DNA of 64,000 nt from Magnolia sinica (Eukaryota; Streptophyta; Magnoliopsida; Magnoliales; Magnoliaceae). Made by a program: the position numbers and the translations under genes. The notes under the pieces are model-generated. The model did not search any database and had not been told where the DNA came from. It worked only from the letters and a program-made list of their open reading frames with translations. Below are positions 49,014-61,006 of this stretch, one piece after another (within the stretch, counting starts at the first letter, position 1; every line of letters begins with the position of its first letter). The stretch lies in the NCBI RefSeq assembly GCF_029962835.1, contig NC_080584.1:76164862-76228861 (forward strand), in the 5' to 3' direction.

Positions 49014-49289
49014 GGAACAGGAAACAAATTCTGTACTTAAACAATTATGCACACACTCTACAGGACTTCTATGGAATCGACAGCCCAACGAGGATTTGTC
49101 GATGGCATCAAACCTACTTCGATAACATTGAGTAGCAATAATAAAACGTTCCAGCAAACAACATGAAATTTCTAAACTTTTCCGATGCATCAAGCACCTG
49201 TTGATGGCATCGACTTCTGCTTGATGCCATCAAGTGGTTTGTCAATGGCATTCAGAGACCCTATTGCTGAAAGATTCAAGACATCAATA
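49014..49289. repeat. GATGGCATC/TCGATGCC repeat filler between kinase tails
   Basis: Unique relative to the kinase copies. Holds several TCGATGGCATCAA-like words, similar in style to the hairpin words of the inserted LTR at 43.3 kb. Probably LTR debris at the duplication joint. Confidence 0.5.
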
Positions 49290-49550
49290 ACAATTTATGG
49301 GAAATCTATTCTTTGTGAGAATTCATCATGAATATTTTATTTTCTTTTATAATGATCTATGGCATTCAAAACATGTGAAATCTGGGAAAAGATATTGACT
49401 TCCCTTAACAAGATAGGATACTGTCGAGTTCTGCCATTTGCGGTGACATCGTGGTCATAGAACATAAAATAAGAATGTCGAGACATAGAACATGATGAAG
49501 TAATTTTGTATAAAATAAAATAGAAAATGTCTTTAAAACAAATCAGGCCT

Positions 49551-52500
49551 TTATCTAGCTTCCATCACAGATATCGTCATCAGATTGACTGAACAAGATC
49601 CTGGAATTGTTATTGATGAGTTTTTCCCTAAAGAAAATGCGGGTCGTTTTGGAGTGGGCAGAGTCGCAGTTTCATTGCTAAGCAAAGCGGCCACATTTGA
49701 CATGGTGGGCCGATCCTTTGCACTTTCTTGCACACACAAAAGTCCCATGTGGATGCATCTTGTGATTTCCCCTATGGGAGATAAATCGTTCAGCGTTGGG
49801 TCTATCAACTCAGAGCCCCTTCCATTCGTCCACAGCTCCCATGCCTGTGACAATCACATGAGCCTTGTGTTATAAATGAAGTTATAAGGTCAGAAGATGG
49901 AATGAGAAGTTCTTGGTATTTGGATAACAAAACAGATTTAAAAATAAAAAATCAATCAGGATTCCAGTATAATCCTGATTTCGGCAACATTAGGAAATGA
50001 GTTTGTTTTGCCTACAACGTGTCTCAGACTCACCAACACGTGTCACCCCACCAGAGTACACTCACCGATATTCTCAGAAGATCTAAACCGTCTCTGATTT
50101 CGGTACCAGACAAAAGGTACCTACTAAGAAACTTACGCTGAACGGATGATTCTGAAATTGATGATATGGACGATTGAACTTGTATGCCCATATTTCTACC
50201 AGATGAATCATCATTGGTCAGTCTTTTTTTTTTTTTTTTTCAGCACGATTATTAGACCATAGGCCATTCAGAATATTGCCCATAGGATGGTTGGTTTTAA
50301 TTATCCAACCATCTTCGACTGTTGATCACATGGGGTATACGTGGGCCCCACCAAAATATGACTATAGGAAATATAAACTATTTTCTCTTCTTGGCTGTCC
50401 AAACAGAACCATACATAATAAATTCAGTTCAATAACTTACATATCCTGGAAGGTTAAGAGATTCGTCGAAATGATAAAAGCTAGTGTTCTTCTTGCCACT
50501 AACAATCTCTAGCAGTAAGACTCCAAAGCTATAGACATCAGATTTCTCCGAGAAGAGTCCTCCCATGGCATACTCTGGAGACATATATCCACTGCATTCC
50601 ACCGTGGAAAAAAAAAAGAAAAAGAAAAAGAAAAAAAGAAGTGAAGATCCTTAGATAAATGCATAGATGTGTTTGTGTCCATGTGTAATTCCATGTTTAG
50701 ATTACACATACCATGTTCCAACAACCCTTTTCGTATTTGCTTCGGATTCATTCTGTCCGAATTCTCTTGCCATGCCGAAATCTGATATTTTGGGGTTCAT
50801 TTCAGAGTCCAGAAGAATATTACTGGCTTTTAGATCTCTATGAATGATTCTCAATCTCGAGTACTTGTGAAGATATAGAAGCCCCTGAACAATCCCATTA
50901 ATGATCCACATGCGTTTTCCCCAATCCAAAAGCTTCCGTTTCACCGGATCTAGTTCCACATTTTCAATAAAAATGTAACGTTCAACCAAGATCAGGTATA
51001 TAACTGAGTAAGGGAATAGTTAAAAGAGGAGTGGAGTAACAAACCAAATGAAGGTATCCAAGCTTTTGTTTTACATGAACTCGTAGATCAGGATCTTTTC
51101 TTCTCCTTCAATGCAACAACCCAAAAGCCGAACAAGATTCATGTGTTGGAGCCTGGCGATGAGCATAATCTCAGTTTTGAACTCTTCTAACCCCTGACCG
51201 GATCGTTGTGAAAGCCTTTTCACAGCTATTTCTAGTCCCTTTTTCAACCTACCCTGAAGATAGCCAATACTTGTGTAAGTACAAGCGATCGCCCATTAAT
51301 CCATTTTAAGTAGACCCATTCAAATGAATTCAGTATCTTCAGCATAAAAAACACTTACTATTTTGCAATAAGTACTAAAAACTTACCTTGTAAACAGGTC
51401 CGAAACCTCCCTCTCCTAGCTTATTTGTGACGGAGAAGTAACCTGTAGCAGCTGAAATAGTAGCGAAATTGAATACTTGAAAGTCGTAGCTGTCCTTCCC
51501 ACCTTGCAGAGATTTGTTGATAGTGGACATGTTAATGCCTAAATCTAGCAGTGATTCGGCCACTCTTGTTTCTCTCTTGGCTGATTGAACAGAACAGAAC
51601 AGAGGAATCTTTTTGGTATATTTCGATAAGAGAAAGCTTTGTTAAAAACTATCTAAAGAAGATCAAAGCATGTCAGTTATGTCCTCAAGAAGCTACCTTT
51701 ATGTCTTAGCTCTGTTCTACGCCGGACGAGCACTCTCCTCCAGAAATAACAAATGATGCTGCCAAATACAAGAAGCATCGAAGGGATTATAACTGGAGCG
51801 ATTATCCATAGACGTCTCTTGCTTCCATCATCTGAAAAACCAATGATCTCAGTTCAATAAGAAGTTAAAAATTTTTAATTCAAAACGATTGGAGATATTT
51901 ATCACTCAGTAGAGTCATCAAGTTTACTCATTTGAGTCACGACTCACCCTTTCATTCTGCTATAGACTTACCCAGTTCGAAATCTGCTAGACGAACATAA
52001 ATATCTTGCCCACTGCTGTTGTTTTCTTGAAGACCTGTCAGCTCCTTGTGCCAAAGATGACATCCAGTGCCGTTCTCATTAACAGAAGCATAAGCGGTAC
52101 ATGAACAATCACTCCTACATGTAGCCTTACAATCTTTGAGCTGTAGGCTCGAATCTGGGAGGGAATGTGAGGGAGCTGGCAATCTCATCTTCTTCATCAA
52201 CATGAACCCATCCCCATCACCACACCTCAACGGTGTTCGCCTCATGCACCCAGCAGACCACACTTTTGATTCCCATTCTCTAGGTGAACGAGGCTCAAAC
52301 CCATTCAAACAATTGCATGATGATGATGAGTGATCGTCGCAAGCACCGTTTGGCCCACAGTAGGCATAAAAGTCGCATACTCCTCTTGGTTGAGACCATA
52401 ATTTGCTCCATGCGTGGGTTACCTCTGACCATGTGAATAGCTGGATTTGGCCAGAAACATCCATCACTAGCCTTGAAATAACAGAATTATCCTTGACAAG

Positions 52501-53298
52501 GTATCTGAAATAGCTCCCATTTTCATCAGATTCATAGCTGAAATTATACAATCTTCTTTCAGGAATGGAGCTGAAAATCTGCCCATTCCAAAACCCACTC
52601 GTCCAATGCCTGACACCCCCATGTTTCCAAATGAAGAACTAGCCAGTCGGGCTTGAATCCAATCCCAGTGTGAAATCGCCATGACTAGGATCATCTTTAC
52701 TTTTCCACGATGTTAACATTGTTGAGCTTCCTCCGATGACACTCAGCCCCAGTTTCATGCCGGGTAGGTAAGTATTGGAAGGATGATCGAAGCTCTGCCA
52801 CAAGACGCGGGGTTCGTCACCTTCTCCAATTCCTTCAGTTAATACAAGGTTTCCACAATCCCAGAGCCTTAGGCTTGTATTGCTTTCTGCCAGCACCGAG
52901 GACAATGATATGGAGATTCCTCTGGTCCGAATATTGGGATCGTTGACACCCCCGAGAATCATCAAATTCCCATTGGGGTTGATAGTTAAGGATCCAGAAT
53001 AATCCCAGGATAGCGGTGTTTCTCTGTTGGCAACCCATACTACTATTTGTTTTGGGTCTTTCTTGTACCATATCCCAACGTAGCGTTTGTTGGAATTGCC
53101 GGGAGTGAAGAAACCCAGTTCGAAGATCCCGTTCGCCGAAACTAGTTGCTGTGCCTCTCCAACCCATTGGCCATACCTTGGCCGGTCTCGGATCGATTCG
53201 CCTTGTTTAAGAGTGTCTCCGCAGTGTGACAGCTTCATGCAGAAGCAGGAGAAAATGAAGAGAAAAACTAAGGTAACCCACCCAGAGATGATGTCCAT
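49551..53298 (-). pseudogene. G-type lectin S-receptor-like kinase paralogue, broken
   Basis: Same seven exons as the intact gene: 53298-51972, 51831-51697, 51580-51387, 51253-51045, 50949-50712, 50591-50441 and 49844-49551. The signal peptide, lectin, SLG and PAN parts and transmembrane helix are recognisable, as are the kinase motifs [24 protein letters not shown] and SPEYAM. Three lesions are seen. Codon 220 is TAG (52639-52641) where the sister has CAG. TAA (51071-51073) replaces Pro in the YMPNKSL motif. Exon 4 is 209 instead of 211 bases at its donor end, shifting the frame. A secreted lectin-only product of 219 residues is the longest possible from the normal start; whether it is made is unknown. 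The splice sites look intact. Confidence 0.92.
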
Positions 53299-53640
53299 TA
53301 GCTAGTGATGTTTAAAACTTGATTTCCTCGGGCTCAAAGTGAAATGGATCTTGTTTTGTTAGTACGAGTTTAAAGTCTGTTTTGCTCTTTTCATGGAGGC
53401 GGGAGACTCTGCAAACGTTTCGAATACGGATCCTCTGTTTGCGTCAAGCAGGAAAATTGTGGTTGTTGCAATATAATTGTACCGTGTGATTGTGGTATGC
53501 ATTGAATTTGCATCACTGACTGAGACGGACCAATCGGTACACAGCAAAGGAGTAAAAAGAGCAGGAAAGTCATGGTTTTGGCAAACAGAGGATCCGGACT
53601 CGTTTCTACGACACTTTTTCAACGGAATTTAAAGTTTCTT
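53299..53640 (-). promoter_or_regulatory. 5' flank of the broken kinase
   Basis: Shares about the first 120 bases with the intact gene's 5' flank, then diverges. No MITE at the equivalent place. Confidence 0.5.
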
Positions 53641-53899
53641 GTTACATGTGGACGTAGTTGTCTGCAAGGACTATGCTATCAATGCGCACCCAACCTACCC
53701 ATTAAGTGAATCGACCATGATGACCGGGATGGCAGAAAATAGGTCCATACAATCATTTGGTTGGCCATGCCATGGCAAACAATGGGTCCACAGGAAAACT
53801 TCCAAATTCACGTGGTCCCACACGATGGGCAGATCACCCTTGATATAAGGTGTCCCACTTTCTATGTGGGGTGACCTTCGGTGATGGGTGGGATTCTAA
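53641..53899. other. spacer
   Basis: No gene recognised. Contains a GTGGTCCCACACGATGGG-type MITE word. Confidence 0.4.
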
Positions 53900-54627
53900 T
53901 GTAGAACGTGTCACTAATACATTCCTAACATAGTTGGGTCAAAAGAAGGTGGACTATAAGTTGATCATAACTTTTTATCCGAATATCGTTACGGGACCCA
54001 CAACCTATTAATCTTTACTGAAACAGGCCATCCGATGTGAACCGACCCACAAAGTGGGTTCATCTGTCCATTTTGTTAGAAAACGTGCGCTTTCAGCTGA
54101 AAAATAAAATTTTAAGAATAAATTATTATTTTTAGTAATTCTGAATTTTTAAATATTTTTTATTTTTAGAGTTTTAGATTTTCCTTTCTTTTAAGAATAA
54201 ATTGTAATCATGTTAGGACTCTTCTTACAAAAATTTATTTGGAATTTTTTTTTTTTTAGAAATTAGGCTTTAGAAGAGTTTTATTAGAATTATGATTTTT
54301 ATTAGAGTTAGAATTTTGCTATTTTTGGTAATTATGAATTTTAGTTTTTTTCTATATTAATGGTGTATTAGACAATTATCAATCAATTTACAAAATTTCT
54401 AGATTATTAATTTTACTTTCTTGTTTTTTTCTCGTGGATTCAAGAAGTCCCTGTGAGGAGTGCAGAGAAGCTTTGTGGATTTGAAGTAGTTATCCTTGAA
54501 GACGGTGATCGACTTCATCACGTTCATCCCCGTGTCAATTGGTATCAAAGCGAGGACTCTCCTCGGACCAATGACAAACAATGAAGGCATGAACCAAAAT
54601 CCTCTAGTCGATAATTCAAGGATTCAT

Positions 54628-54929
54628 TATCTTTCAGAAATAATGGAAACTTTCCAGTAAGAGGATCAGTAAGTTATGAAAAGGTTGCGGGCTTCCATCA
54701 CTCGTTGACAGAGGCCATAGAGCAGTTTCATATTCATGGCACAGGTGATCCACCCCTAGCAAGTGTTAGAATTTGTAATATCTTTCGGAAATAATGAAAG
54801 CTTTCCAGTGAGAGGATCAGCGAGTCATGCAAAGGTTAAAGGCTTCCATCTCTCGCTTGACAGAGGCCATAAAGCAGTTCCATATTCATGACGCGGGTGA
54901 TCCGCCCCTAGCAAATGCTAGAATTTGTA
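54628..54929 (+). repeat. 151-bp tandem duplication in the gypsy gag leader
   Basis: Two units starting TATCTTTC-GAAATAATG, about 90% alike by eye, both with CCTAGCAA-TG-TAGAATTTGTAA at the end. Confidence 0.9.
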
Positions 54930-55045
54930 ATTGCACTAATTGTAAGGAGATGTTGGCAGTGAACCACAGGATAACTCATAAGAAGGTGGGATCCAACGAC
55001 ATGATTCCACAATATCTTAGATGAGGCATTGATCAGATAGATCAA

Positions 55046-55240
55046 ATGGATCAAGAATTCAAGATGAAAGTTAATCTTCTTAGTTTCAATGGCCAATTTT
55101 ACTTCAAGGACTTCCTTGATTTATTGCTTAAAGTCGAACATTTCTTCGATTACATTGACATCGTGGAAGAGAATAAAATTAAACTTGTGGCCTACAAGTT
55201 GAAGGGAAGATCTTTAAGTTGGTGGGAACAACTTTAACTC
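55046..55240 (+). pseudogene. Ty3/gypsy gag fragment
   Basis: Contains DFLDLLLKVEHFFDYIDIVE followed by KLVAYKLKGRSLSWWEQL, the plant retrotransposon gag core. Flanked by stops on both sides. Confidence 0.9.
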
Positions 55241-55589
55241 GAGTGAACGAGACAGATGAAGGCGCCAATCCACACATGGTCGCGGATGAAACAATTGTTG
55301 TGCGTGCGATTCCTTCCCTAGAGATTACGATAAAGTATTATTCCAATAAAACTAAATTTATTGGTAAGAAAGTAAGGAGTTATGTAGAGAAATCCCATTA
55401 TATATCGGTGAAATATGACATCGTCGAAATGGAGTTACAATAAGCCACCGGATTCATCAATAGCGGACATGTTGCCCCTATGGGAACGGAGAACCAACCC
55501 AAGACTTCTAAAGTGGAGGGATAGTACCTTATAACAGAACAAGCTTTTGTTAAACAATATGAGGAAACATGAGATATATATGCATTAGC

Positions 55590-55915
55590 TAAAAAGGAAA
55601 AATATACGGATCTTGTGACCATCCCAGAGGATTTGAAACTAGTGTTGTAGGAGTTTAAGGTGATTGTTTTCGATGAACTCCCTAATAAAATACCTCTCAT
55701 ACGAGATATACAAAACCACATTGATTTTGTTACGGGGACAAGTTTGCCTAATTGTCCACATTATCAGAAAGAATGTGAGATCTTGTAGGGACAAGTAAAA
55801 GAACTGATATGCACTAGCCACGTCAAGGAGAGCATGAGTACATGTATTGTGTCAGTTCAAGAGCCTAATGCTAAGTATAAGATAATGGCTAATAAACATC
55901 AGCGTTAGAAGTTAT
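55590..55915 (+). pseudogene. Ty3/gypsy RT start and pol tail
   Basis: VTIPEDLKLVL-EFKVIVFDEL, then HIDFVTGTSLPNCPHYQ (the start of RT), a TAG stop, VKESMSTCIVSVQ, then directly AKYKIMANKHQR from the far end of pol. The joint shows a large internal deletion. Confidence 0.8.
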
Positions 55916-56637
55916 CTAAGAATCATGAGTCAAGTCCCTTGAATAACTTGAGGATGAGTTTTTTTCAAGTGAAGTGGTCTAATGTAGAATGTGTCACAGA
56001 TACATTCCTAGCATGGTTGGGCCAAAAGGTGGATCGTAAATTGATCGTAACTTTTGATCTGGGTAACATTACAAGAAGCACAACCTATCAATCTTTACTG
56101 AAATGGGCTATTCAAGGTGAATCGACCCACAAAGTGGGTTATATCTGTTAGTTTCGTTGGAAAACATGCACTTTTTAGCTCAAAAATGAATTTTTAAGAA
56201 AAAAAATACTATTTTTGGTAATTCCGAATTTTTAAGTATCTTTTTATTTTTAGAGTTTTAGATTTTCTTCTTTTTTAGGAATAAATTGTAATCATGTTAG
56301 GATTCTTCTTACAAAAGTTTATTTGGAATTTTTACTTTTAGAAATTAGGATTTACAAGAGTTTAATTATAATTAGGATTTTTATTAGAGTTAGAATTTTG
56401 CTAATTTTGGTAATTACAAATTTTAGTTTTTTTTCTATATTAATGGTGTATTAGACAATTATCAATCAATTTACGAATTTTCTATAACATTATTTTTATT
56501 TTCTTGCTTTTTTCCTCGTGGATTCGAGAAGTCTCTGTGAGGAGTGCAGAGAAGCTTCGTGGATTCGAAGTAGTTATCCTTGAGGAAGACAGTGATTGAC
56601 CTCATCACGTCACTTCATCATGTTCATCCTTGCGTCA

Positions 56638-57000
56638 AATTCCCTGCACAAATTGCAATGGCCTAGAAGCACAATTGTAACATGCTTTATCCAGAAACAT
56701 TGTAGAGGATCCAACCTCCTTCCCATTTCTACTTTAGGCAACGCATGCTAATGTGTAAAATTATATGTAGATGTTGTTTTTATAACACCAATTTCCTGGT
56801 GGGGCAACCCTTCTAAATGGGTGGGATTGGGTGTGGAAACTATATATAATGAGCAGCGCTAGTTGAGTTGTAGAATAAGCCTTACTTTGAAAATTAGTGG
56901 TATCCAACCGATCTAATAGGATTACCCCATTATAAAAATTGGAAGCCTAAAAACTCAAGCTGGATTGAACCAACATGGAGGTTTCCATGTGTATTGGGAG

Positions 57001-57036
<36 letters not shown>

Positions 57037-58109
57037 TAGGACGAATAAAGGATGATTCAATGGATGGTCACTATTATATATTTAAGCTGAAGGGACCTCC
57101 ATTAGGCAAATATGTTTTAAATGCACACTATAGCTTCCATAGCTATAACTTTGTGTTTGGTTATTTATCACAGATATATGATATTCTAGATGCGACATAT
57201 AATGTATCATTGGAAAGCTAACGATGAGGTCTATGCCCTAGCCAACCACCCTAAGTTTGCTGCCCTAGACAACTTCGTAAAATTCATTCATAATTAGGAT
57301 TTTTAAGTAATAATAATAATAATAATAAAGATAACTATTTATAGTAAGGTTTGTTTTTTTTTTTCCTTTTAAGATTTTTATGAGTTTGATTGTGATATAC
57401 CATTCTTATTTCTGTCATCTAATGGTTATTTACGAGTTTATATATGATTAAATGTTATTTTACTATTTTTATTAATTTTACTATTTCGAATCAAATTATG
57501 AACTTAGAGACTTTTACTTATATAAGAACATCAAATACATCAATTTTATTTCTCTTTTTTTGTTTTTTTTTTTTTTTTTTCTTGGATTTCTTTTTTGTAA
57601 ATTCAAGGACTAATTTTTAGAAGAAAATTGTTATTTCATCTCTTCTTTCCTTACAACAACTATATTATTTTTGAATGGTTTTAAATTTATCTTTATAGCA
57701 TGGGCCACGTGTTAATTGAATGAATGGTCGATAGTCCACGTCTGTTTGTTCAATGGCCAAAAGGAAAAATGGATGGTTGGAATAATAATGCCTATGTAGT
57801 TCTTACTTTTGATGGGTGGGCCTGTATAAGTTCAAAATTCGAGCCGAGACCAACCGCAGACCTAGCCCCTTAACAACCTTAGATTTTGATAACAAGGAGA
57901 ATTTTAAAGATATTGGAGAATTCTCATTTGAGTTTTCTATATATTTCTGTCTCCATGGGGCTTACATAAAGATATACAACCTATATATAGAAAAAATCTC
58001 TAATGATAAAATCTGTATACATGGTAGGAGATAATTTGCTACCAATATTCATGGTAAGATGTGATTTTCTATCAACCGCCGTTTCTCATACCGATGTGCA
58101 GGATTAACC
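56638..58109. other. intergenic A/T-rich DNA, no gene recognised
   Basis: Contains a T-run at 57004-57033, a short (TAA)n at 57308-57327 and another T-run near 57558-57579. The 72-codon frame at 57816-58034 matches nothing known to me. Confidence 0.5.
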
Positions 58110-58385
58110 AACAATAATTTTTGAATTAAGAAAAAATGGCAGGTGGCCATCATAGTTTTGGTAAGAATATCTACAATCTAATCCTGAGATGCCGTGTATC
58201 ATAGTGAAATAATCCAAGACTGAAGCTTTTCTCAAATGAAATGACAATCAATCTCAATGTTTTTTGCTCATTCATTGAATAGCACTAGTATTGCCCACAT
58301 GGAGTTGAGTCAATGCAGTAACATGAATCCCAAAATCAGAAAGGCCTTGTAACTTGACGATCTCGTTGCAGGTAGGCGAAATAGA
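58110..58385 (-). mobile_element. copia RNase H scrap, minus strand
   Basis: On -, CNEIVKLQGLSDFGIHVTAL and VGNTSAIQ are followed by KKH and CHF/EKLQ-like words, the end of copia RNase H. It is cut off at 58385-58392 by the CACTA-like array. Confidence 0.75.
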
Positions 58386-58392
58386 TCGATAG

Positions 58393-58853
58393 TACGCCAA
58401 AATCGTGGATTTGTGACGGACCAAATTCGTCTTAAAACCAAATAAACGACAGATATCGTCTGTCGCTTGGTCCATCGCTGTTTATTGGGTCATCTTTTTC
58501 CTACGAATAAAATCTGTCATTTAATCTGCGACGGACCTCGCTGTTTATTGGGTCATCTTTTTCCTACGAATAAAATCTGTCATTTAATCTGCGACGGATA
58601 AGGTCCGTCGCAGATTACCGATGGATAAGACTCATTAAAAATACTGGTGACGCATAAGGTCTGTTGCTAATATGAGGAGTGACGGACTTCAAATCTGACT
58701 AGTTCCGAAATTAGCGACAGATTTGATCCGTCGCTAAAATATCTGCGAATTAAAAAAAAAATGCCAGATTTGTTTGTATTTTTTTTTAAAAATAAAATAA
58801 AAAAATCTTACACCTAATAGTCATTCAAAAAATAATTCACACAATTGTTTAAT
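58393..58853. mobile_element. CACTA-like terminus and subterminal array, copy 1
   Basis: Starts TACGCCAAAATCGTGGATTTG, the CACTA-style terminus, then repeats of GCGACGGA-TTTGATCCGTCGC type in both orientations. The same array, in the same orientation, recurs at 61007-61423, both followed by CAATTATTTTTTGAATGACT on the complement. No opposite terminus is seen in the window. Confidence 0.75.
58475..58600. repeat. 63-bp near-perfect tandem duplication
   Basis: Two copies of the unit from TCGCTGTTTATTGGG to TAATCTGCGACGGA, identical by eye until the last two bases. It is absent from the sister array at 61 kb, so it arose recently. Confidence 0.95.
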
Positions 58854-59103
58854 AATATCATAATCAATCAATGTTTAAACATGTGCATGCATGTTTCACC
58901 TATTTAACATTCATTAAGACAATAATCAGCACAATACCAATAAAACAGTTAACAGTCTATATAATGTTTTCAGACTACAAATGCACATGAATGTCAATTT
59001 TCCATGCTACAAATGTTTATAGCAATACAACTTTCCATGCAACCACATAGCCTGATATGGCCAACAAAACCAAAAATAGCATGGTAGAAGACATTTCACA
59101 TAC

Positions 59104-59259
59104 CTTCTCATCACCACTCAAAAGTGACTCTTTTCTGGCAAGCATGTTGGCTTTAAAATTACAACAACCCAAGAGCTCGCTTACATCATCTATTCTCCAA
59201 TCCTCTGCAACTTCTGCTACTATTTGAAGCACAATTTTCTCCAAATCAAGAGCTTCCGC
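59104..59259 (-). pseudogene. unidentified exon, phase-compatible with the NDUFA9-like exon upstream
   Basis: 52 codons: AEALDLEKIVLQIVAEVAED, then WRIDDVSELLGC, ending SGDEK. Bounded by CTATCAG and GTATGTG splice signals. It begins and ends in phase 0, and the exon at 60799-60930 also ends in phase 0, so they could be joined in a transcript. I do not recognise the protein family. It lies inside CACTA-like DNA, which suggests capture of a host exon. Confidence 0.55.
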
Positions 59260-59589
59260 CTGATAGAAGAGTAGAATAATCTTCGTGAATTGCATATGAC
59301 CACGTAACAAATATTTAACCATGGATTAAAGCATGCAGATTGAAAATCCTCTTACTACTATCACCCTTAAATCAGATGGTAGATGGGTTAGTGTGAAATC
59401 AATCAACAGTGTACCCATCCTATCCCATGGTCAGCATGACCTGATGTTGGATGTTATGGCAAAACCCCAATTTTGATAATCTGATCTGGTGGGCTACAAC
59501 TCTGAATCTCAATATCATAGAGGTTCTTTCAGCATGTTTTGCTTGTTTTATGGAGTTAATAGCAGATGGTTTTGCTAGGGTGGTTGAGG

Positions 59590-59850
59590 TCATCATTAGC
59601 TAGGCTGTGATATATGAATGGGGATTTTGGCATCCAGATTGTGGGACCCTATAGAGATGCCAGTAAGGATCCCAAATTCCTGCCCTATGTGAAGCATTCT
59701 GGATAGAGCTTCGCCAACAATGAGAAAGAGGAATGGGAAAATGGGGTCTCCTTGGCGCAAACCTCTTTGAGCTCTTGAAGCCAAAGGGGGAGCCGTTGAG
59801 GAGAACTGAAAAACGAGCTGAAGAAATTGTACCCAAAAGCATGATCGACT
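59590..59850 (-). mobile_element. LINE reverse-transcriptase scrap
   Basis: In two adjacent frames: SSARFSVLLNGSPFGF, then RGLRQGDPIFPFLFLIVGEA and LSRML. This is the conserved RT block of plant L1-type LINEs. Frameshift between the halves. YADD block absent. Confidence 0.9.
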
Positions 59851-60572
59851 TGAGCTGGACTTAGTTGGCTTGGCTCAGTTCTCACTTCCCACCCATACGA
59901 CAGTGATTCCATCGCTTGCAAGAACGCCCAAAACTTACATCCAATATGGAAGACAATTTAGAAGACAATTTGATCAAGAAGGTTCGCTAGCTAGATTTCT
60001 CACTTGCCAGTTTACGTTTGGTTTATCCTACAGAATTCTAACAATGGTTCACACTTTCTTGAACGTGTAATAGACCCCATTGGTTTGGACTGGAACTAGC
60101 CACAAAAAAATGGACTAGTTCACTTAAACATAGGTCAATAGTTGGTAAACCACGCACACACACACATGGAGCATGTTGATGTAATGGTAACTTGAGGCTT
60201 TGAGCTACCCATAGATGATAAGATTTTATCGACTTCACCAGAGGCATTTTGAATGTTCAGTCCTATTTCCAAATTTTAGATTGTGAGTCGAGTAGATTTC
60301 CTGGGCCTCAGTCAATCTAGTTGGTCGGATGGTTAGACTGAACTGCTCACCGAAACAAGTCAGGGTCCAATCCAGTATTAAAACATTGCTTTAAACATAT
60401 GGAAACATCAAACATGAACTAAAATGCTAGGTTGCTTTTCTTGTCATGAAATTGCACATGCCCTTTTATTTTATTTTTTTTGTATTCAACTATTTATAAC
60501 TTTATTAGCGCAAGATTCTTCCAATTTCAGAACTGCCTCCATATTACACTCGATTAGATTTTTGTTGTTGAA

Positions 60573-60645
60573 GCCTCTGTAGCTCAACAGTAGGCAGCCT
60601 TTGCTCCAACATTGACGTCTCGGGTTCAGGCCCAGCTTACCTACC
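60573..60645 (+). repeat. tRNA-like sequence / SINE head
   Basis: TGTAGCTCAACAGTAGG fits an A box, and GGGTTCAGGCCC about 35 bases later fits a B box. The ends cannot pair into an acceptor stem, so a SINE or dead tRNA is more likely than a working gene. Confidence 0.5.
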
Positions 60646-60798
60646 AAAAATATGATGCAATTTTTTTCTATCCCCAGTTCAAATAGAAGGAAACTATATC
60701 AAAAATAAAATGCATATCTGAGAACTTTGTTTCCTCTTACACTGTTATTTTATAATCAAAGTTAACATTAATGGCACATGATAGAAGAAAAGATTGAC

Positions 60799-60930
60799 CT
60801 CAAGTAATTCTCTCAAAATAGCTTCTTCTACAATTGCTTTAGCTCTTAACATCCTGGATGGTGACGACAGGGATGCCCCTAAACAAGAAACTTGTATAAA
60901 TCTCATGATCCCACCATGTTCTTTAGCAAT
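60799..60930 (-). pseudogene. exon of NDUFA9-like (complex I 39 kDa) protein
   Basis: 44 codons: EHGGIMRFIQVSCLGAS, then SPSRMLRAKAIVEEAILREL. It matches the short-chain-dehydrogenase-like NDUFA9 subunit of mitochondrial complex I (inner membrane, NADPH-binding fold) around its catalytic-site-like strand. The acceptor GTGTAG fits; the donor GTCAAT is weak. Neighbouring NDUFA9 exons are absent on both sides, and the next downstream exon belongs to another gene, so it is a captured fragment. Confidence 0.7.
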
Positions 60931-61006
60931 CTACACAAGTTACCAAAAAGGTGCATAAAATAATTCCGAGTTCTGAACAAAATCAAACAAGTAGATTCAA
61001 TCATGG

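Larger units (their letters stand above)
53900..56637 (+). mobile_element. internally deleted Ty3/gypsy element
   Basis: LTRs at about 53900-54537 and 55983-56637 (TGTAGAA-GTGTCAC...GCGTCA/GTGTCA) are clearly homologous. TGGTATCAAAGCGAGGACTC follows the left LTR as a primer-binding site. The inside is only about 1.45 kb: a gag piece, an RT start (NCPHYQKECEIL), a pol C-end word (AKYKIMANKHQR), then a GAGTTTTTTTCAAGTG purine/T tract typical before gypsy 3' LTRs. Most RT, RNase H and integrase is missing. No clean target duplication. Confidence 0.88.

Noticed and set aside
60573..60645. Functional tRNA gene
   Set aside because: Internal promoter-like boxes only; acceptor ends do not pair.
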